From IMG/VR virus record IMGVR_UViG_3300010400_000033, positions 1-40,233 of that record: a stretch of DNA of 40,233 bases, one strand, 5' to 3'. The DNA comes from a virus. Of the stretch, positions 37,869 to 40,233 are shown piece after piece; positions within the stretch are counted from its first letter, which is position 1; each line of letters starts with the position of its first letter. The position numbers were made by a program, and so were the translations under genes. The notes beneath the pieces were generated by a model. The model had not been told where the DNA came from and did no database searches. It saw nothing but the letters and a program-made list of their open reading frames with translations.

Positions 37869-37963
37869 GATTTCCGAGATAAAATGTCCTGAGCTTCAAA
37901 TTTGAAGTAGGCGATATAATAATCTATGAGCCGATAATTTAAGATTTCAGATATATGGATCAT
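37865..37963 (-). CDS. Tiny ORF between helicase and 62-aa gene (32 aa)
   Basis: ATG at 37963 lies 17 bases inside the helicase end; the product is MIHISEILNYRLIDYYIAYF plus a short polar tail. It ends by ATGA into the next gene, filling an otherwise empty 80-base gap. Support is modest; it has no family. Confidence 0.35.
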   Translation of the reverse strand: MIHISEILNYRLIDYYIAYFKFEAQDILSRKS

Positions 37964-39134
37964 AGCTAATATGAGCGGTTTTCGTATTAAACTTATGCGT
38001 AAACATTCCCGTTTGCCCGAAGCGATTTTTCCGCAAAATGATCTTAAAAGGCACTTCCTCAAAATCCCCTTCGGCTTCAAATTCTCGATGCAGAACTATT
38101 CCGACATCGGCGGCACTTCCGATTGCTCCGCTCCCCTTAAATCCTAGAGTGCGGAAATTCTCGTTTTTCTTGTATTCCTCCGAAACCTGACTCAAAGCGC
38201 AAATAAATACGTTCTTTGATTTTGATAGCAACGCAAGGGTAGTAGCGACATTCGACATGCGTTCATACTCCGATTTATCAGAAGTAATGATGAGCTGTAA
38301 GTAATCTATAAACACACAATCGAAGTCATTCTCAGAAATATACCGCACGATTTGCTCCAAGCGAATCAGGTGTGTTGGGACTTGCATTTCATTCGTAACA
38401 ATCTCATTTGCTGCTTTTTCTTCTTTCATACCGCGATTTATTTTGATTTTTAAATATATCTCCATGAGATCATCACCGCGCATTTCCAGAGACAGAAAAC
38501 ATACTTTTGCTTTTTGAAGCTGTGCCTGGTCGCAAAGTTGCAAAGCAAACCGGGTCTTTCCCGTATTGGAATATCCACCGAGAACCCAAAAATGCCCACG
38601 CTTCATTCCCTTCGTGAACTGGTCGAGCTTTTGAAATTTCGTCTGAAATCCATTCGGCGATTCCCTATTTTTTAGAGCTTGCAGTAATAATTCAGCCGAT
38701 CCGGTTTTTACTTGCTCCTGAGAAAGTTCCTCAATTTTTTTCTGGTAGTGAGAGAGCTTCACGATAATATTCGGGTCTTTCGCCATTTCTGCCCCCATGC
38801 GCATAAGTTTTAATTTTACGGATTCTTCCCGCAACCTTCGTGCTGAATCTCGTAAAACAGGCCAATGTGCATCTTCCTGCATATCTCTAAGTACAACCAC
38901 ACTATGCGGCTCTGGCTTATCTTGTGGTACATCTTTCCTGAGTTCTTGAGTTACCGTCCAGAGATTGATTTGTTCTCCACGCCGAAAAACAGATTTTATG
39001 CCGCGGAAAATTATTTTTTGGTCAGGCGTCATGAAATCGTCTTCTGTAATCTTATCGAGGAAATACCCAACATCAGAGTCTACTTCTCCGAAACTGATAA
39101 GCCGACAAATAAATTCTTGGGCGGAATTGTTCAT
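37947..39134 (-). CDS. DnaB-type replicative helicase (395 aa)
   Basis: N-terminal helical domain (residues 1-110) then an SF4/RecA-type ATPase: Walker A GGYSNTGKT (186-194), Walker B FIDYLQ (275-280), and the sensor-like CALSQVSEE. Length is close to short DnaB forms from phages. The ATG at 39134 overlaps the stop of the initiator (ATGA). It would unwind the fork with host polymerase; no phage primase was seen. Confidence 0.85.
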   Translation of the reverse strand: MNNSAQEFICRLISFGEVDSDVGYFLDKITEDDFMTPDQKIIFRGIKSVFRRGEQINLWTVTQELRKDVPQDKPEPHSVVVLRDMQEDAHWPVLRDSARRLREESVKLKLMRMGAEMAKDPNIIVKLSHYQKKIEELSQEQVKTGSAELLLQALKNRESPNGFQTKFQKLDQFTKGMKRGHFWVLGGYSNTGKTRFALQLCDQAQLQKAKVCFLSLEMRGDDLMEIYLKIKINRGMKEEKAANEIVTNEMQVPTHLIRLEQIVRYISENDFDCVFIDYLQLIITSDKSEYERMSNVATTLALLSKSKNVFICALSQVSEEYKKNENFRTLGFKGSGAIGSAADVGIVLHREFEAEGDFEEVPFKIILRKNRFGQTGMFTHKFNTKTAHISYDPYI

Positions 39135-39799
39135 AGTTGGCGAATACCAGAAAAAGCGGAATCTTGCTTTTGTTCTCTCCCACGCCAAGTTCTTACAGAG
39201 GCTTTCCAGTCTTTCATTTTAATTCCGTTAGAGAGTTTCCATCCTTGGGCTTGGTAGTAATCAAAAAACTTCTGAGCTGAAAAGGAAGTGCATTTTATTT
39301 CTTCCAGATATTCCTGAATTTCTTTCACCTCTGGAATTTTGAAATTTTCTTTTTTACTTTCTTTATCCTTTCTCTCCTCTCCTCTCCTATCCTTGGATTC
39401 CATTTCAGAATCCATTTGGATTCCATTTGGATTTTTATTGGCTTCTTTCCTTTCTTTATCCCATCTAATTTTATTAGCAAGTACTGCCTTTTTACTTTTT
39501 TCATTCCGATCATTTATATCTGACAAGAGGCGATTTGACCAAAAAAATACATCATCTTTCTCGAACAAATTATACGATTGGATTACGTCCGCAATCCATT
39601 TGGATTCCATTTGGAGTTCAAAGGCCAACACATCTATATCAACTAACTTTAAACGGCCCTCCGAAGACTCTGCCAACTTTTCCAAAAGCATCCAATAAAT
39701 AGCATATCCAGTGCCATTTGAATATTTAGCACGCAATCGTAAAACTTTCTCATCATTGCGTGAGTTATAATCGTGCTTTAGGTAAAATGATTCTTTCAT
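39131..39799 (-). CDS. Replication initiator-like protein with DUF4373-type N-terminus (222 aa)
   Basis: Start at the ATG at 39799, preferred over a TTG 15 bases upstream. N-terminal YLKHDYNSRNDEKVLRLRAK and GTGYAIYWMLLEKLAES fit the DUF4373/Lin1244 domain found in phage initiators and DnaD-like loaders. A basic Lys/Glu linker and a C-terminal helical stretch (WKLSNGIKMKDWKASVRTW) follow, which resembles DnaD-like loading helices. First gene of the leftward replication operon, just upstream of the helicase. The motif KRxRxExK-like is not seen, and binding to the repeats in its own leader is inferred. Confidence 0.7.
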   Translation of the reverse strand: MKESFYLKHDYNSRNDEKVLRLRAKYSNGTGYAIYWMLLEKLAESSEGRLKLVDIDVLAFELQMESKWIADVIQSYNLFEKDDVFFWSNRLLSDINDRNEKSKKAVLANKIRWDKERKEANKNPNGIQMDSEMESKDRRGEERKDKESKKENFKIPEVKEIQEYLEEIKCTSFSAQKFFDYYQAQGWKLSNGIKMKDWKASVRTWRGREQKQDSAFSGIRQL

Positions 39800-39901
39800 G
39801 CTCTTGCTGGACAAATAAACTCAAAGGACACAACAACGAAAATCCCAGCAAGAGACTTATAGCTCGTTGTTGCGCCTTTTGAATCTACTCATCTTGCTGG
39901 G
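39800..39901 (-). promoter_or_regulatory. Repeat-rich leader or origin upstream of the initiator gene
   Basis: CCAGCAAG-type elements occur three times: 39892-39901, 39844-39855 (inverted) and 39800-39810, the last immediately before the ATG. CAACAACGA lies inverted at 39830-39839 and 39864-39873. The middle copy can pair over 10 bp with either outer copy, so two leader folds compete, one of them covering the start region. Equally, these may be iteron-like initiator sites of an origin. Confidence 0.55.
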
Positions 39902-40134
39902 TGAAAAGTAAATTTACGATACTCTATTATAGAGAATCCCTCCAGCGTTTACCCTTGAAAAAACCTTTAATTTGTTTTATTTCACAATTAGAAAAGCGGC
40001 TCCTCAAAAATGAGTCGCTGAGGAATGGCTTTCCAAAATAGATTGCGCACCAAACATTAAATCCGTGTGAAGTTTTCGAACTTTATGCCTTGCTTTTTAT
40101 ATAGTTTTTTGCTAGGGTTGCTTCAGACATCAAC
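39902..40134. other. Divergent intergenic region with promoter elements
   Basis: No gene. Contains the palindromic -10 at 39922-39934, a small pair of interleaved inverted repeats (AGCGGCT/AGTCGCT 39995-40001 and 40013-40019; TCCTCA/TGAGGA sharing those ends) and AT-rich stretches. Together with the leader and the inverted repeat at 40135 it is the best candidate origin/control region. Confidence 0.45.
39922..39934 (-). promoter_or_regulatory. Palindromic -10 of the replication operon
   Basis: CTCTATTATAGAG is a 13-base palindrome that contains TATAAT on the minus strand (39926-39931). No good -35 is present, so it may need an activator or be a repressor site. Transcription would start near 39919 and run into the leader before the initiator gene. 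Confidence 0.5.
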
Positions 40135-40187
40135 GGAGCGGGAAACAGTGCGAAATTCCATAAACGCTTAACTGAATTTCCCGCTCC
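40135..40187. repeat. 11-bp inverted repeat at the RHH promoter
   Basis: GGAGCGGGAAA (40135-40145) and TTTCCCGCTCC (40177-40187) are perfect partners; CAGT/ACTG extends the pair internally. The right arm lies a few bases before the -10 at 40193. Suggests the operator of the RHH protein or a structural element of the origin. Confidence 0.6.
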
Positions 40188-40192
40188 AAGAT

Positions 40193-40198
40193 TATAAT
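40193..40198 (+). promoter_or_regulatory. -10 box of the RHH gene
   Basis: Perfect TATAAT, 15 bases before the ATG at 40214 and 5 bases after the inverted repeat arm. The best -35 (TTAACT, 19 bases away) is weak. Confidence 0.5.
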
Positions 40199-40213
40199 CC
40201 TTTATCTTTATTT

Positions 40214-40233
40214 ATGCAAAAGACTGGGCGGCC
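40214..40233 (+). CDS. Ribbon-helix-helix regulator, first 20 bases
   Basis: ATG at 40214 begins MQKTGRP and continues in frame at base 2 of the window. The first base of the window completes the seventh codon. See the entry at 2-130. Confidence 0.75.

Noticed and set aside
1-40233. CRISPR array or cas genes
   Set aside because: No regular direct repeats with equal spacers were seen; repeats found are promoter, tail-fibre or intergenic structures.
1-40233. Integrase and lysogeny switch
   Set aside because: No tyrosine or serine recombinase, Cro/CI-like repressor or attachment core was recognised; the IS1595 transposase is a separate mobile element.
1-40233. Recoded genetic code (TGA or TAG as sense)
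   Set aside because: TGA, TAA and TAG are all used as ends of well-supported genes, including many ATGA overlaps.

Overview
The window reads as one complete, circular double-stranded DNA genome of a tailed bacteriophage, about 40.2 kb and AT-rich. The last 20 bases (40214-40233) and bases 1-130 join in frame into one 49-residue ribbon-helix-helix protein, so the ends are an arbitrary cut in a closed molecule. The host cannot be named from sequence. Stops are standard (TGA, TAA and TAG all used). Many start codons are preceded by a U/C-rich tract rather than a Shine-Dalgarno purine run, several promoters lie so close to the start that mRNAs would be leaderless, and ATGA stop-start overlaps are pervasive. 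No integrase, lysogeny repressor, polymerase or primase was recognised, so host replication enzymes are presumably used.

Layout. (1) 40214 to 3131, rightward: an early-type block of small genes (RHH regulator, small membrane proteins, a Rad52/ERF-like ssDNA-annealing candidate with a coiled-coil partner, small zinc-finger and unknown proteins), ending at a bidirectional terminator. (2) 3261-5291, leftward: lysis cassette with its own promoter (5313-5340): a holin-like protein, a chain of small one-TM proteins and an M15 peptidase endolysin. (3) 5378-18032, leftward: virion genes in the reverse order of transcription: tail fibre and receptor-binding proteins, coiled-coil and decoration proteins, major capsid, scaffold, portal. 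A structured, terminator-containing leader (15956-16079) sits between portal and scaffold. (4) 18116-18761, rightward: a moron-like insert with a promoter, a small protein and a lipoprotein. (5) 18751-29969, leftward: two very large probable internal/ejection proteins, a connector, GpA-type large terminase, a Phd/YefM-domain zinc-ribbon protein sitting in a cluster of TGTACA palindromes, a C-rich tract between 12-bp direct repeats, and the small terminase. No tape-measure or major tail-tube gene was seen, so a short-tailed (podovirus-like) virion is the best inference. (6) 30036-30712, rightward: three small genes behind a consensus promoter overlapped by AAGGAATAT repeats. (7) 30708-34479, leftward: many small unknown or zinc-ribbon genes and a 31212-31822 stretch holding tRNA-like and long inverted-repeat structures. 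(8) 34525-36673: an accessory cassette with an IS1595-type transposase (rightward), an antisense ORF over its 3' end, a trypsin-like protease and an HTH protein. (9) 36693-39799, leftward: replication module (DUF4373-like initiator, DnaB-type helicase, HNH and VRR-NUC nucleases), transcribed from a palindromic -10 at 39926 through a repeat-rich leader that may also be the origin.

How it works together (inference): the divergent region 39800-40213 launches replication leftward and early functions rightward; virion genes are transcribed leftward as a long overlapping operon, with capsid and scaffold output possibly tuned by the leader RNA; the lysis promoter acts separately. Most gene functions outside packaging, capsid, lysis, helicase, nucleases and transposase are unknown.
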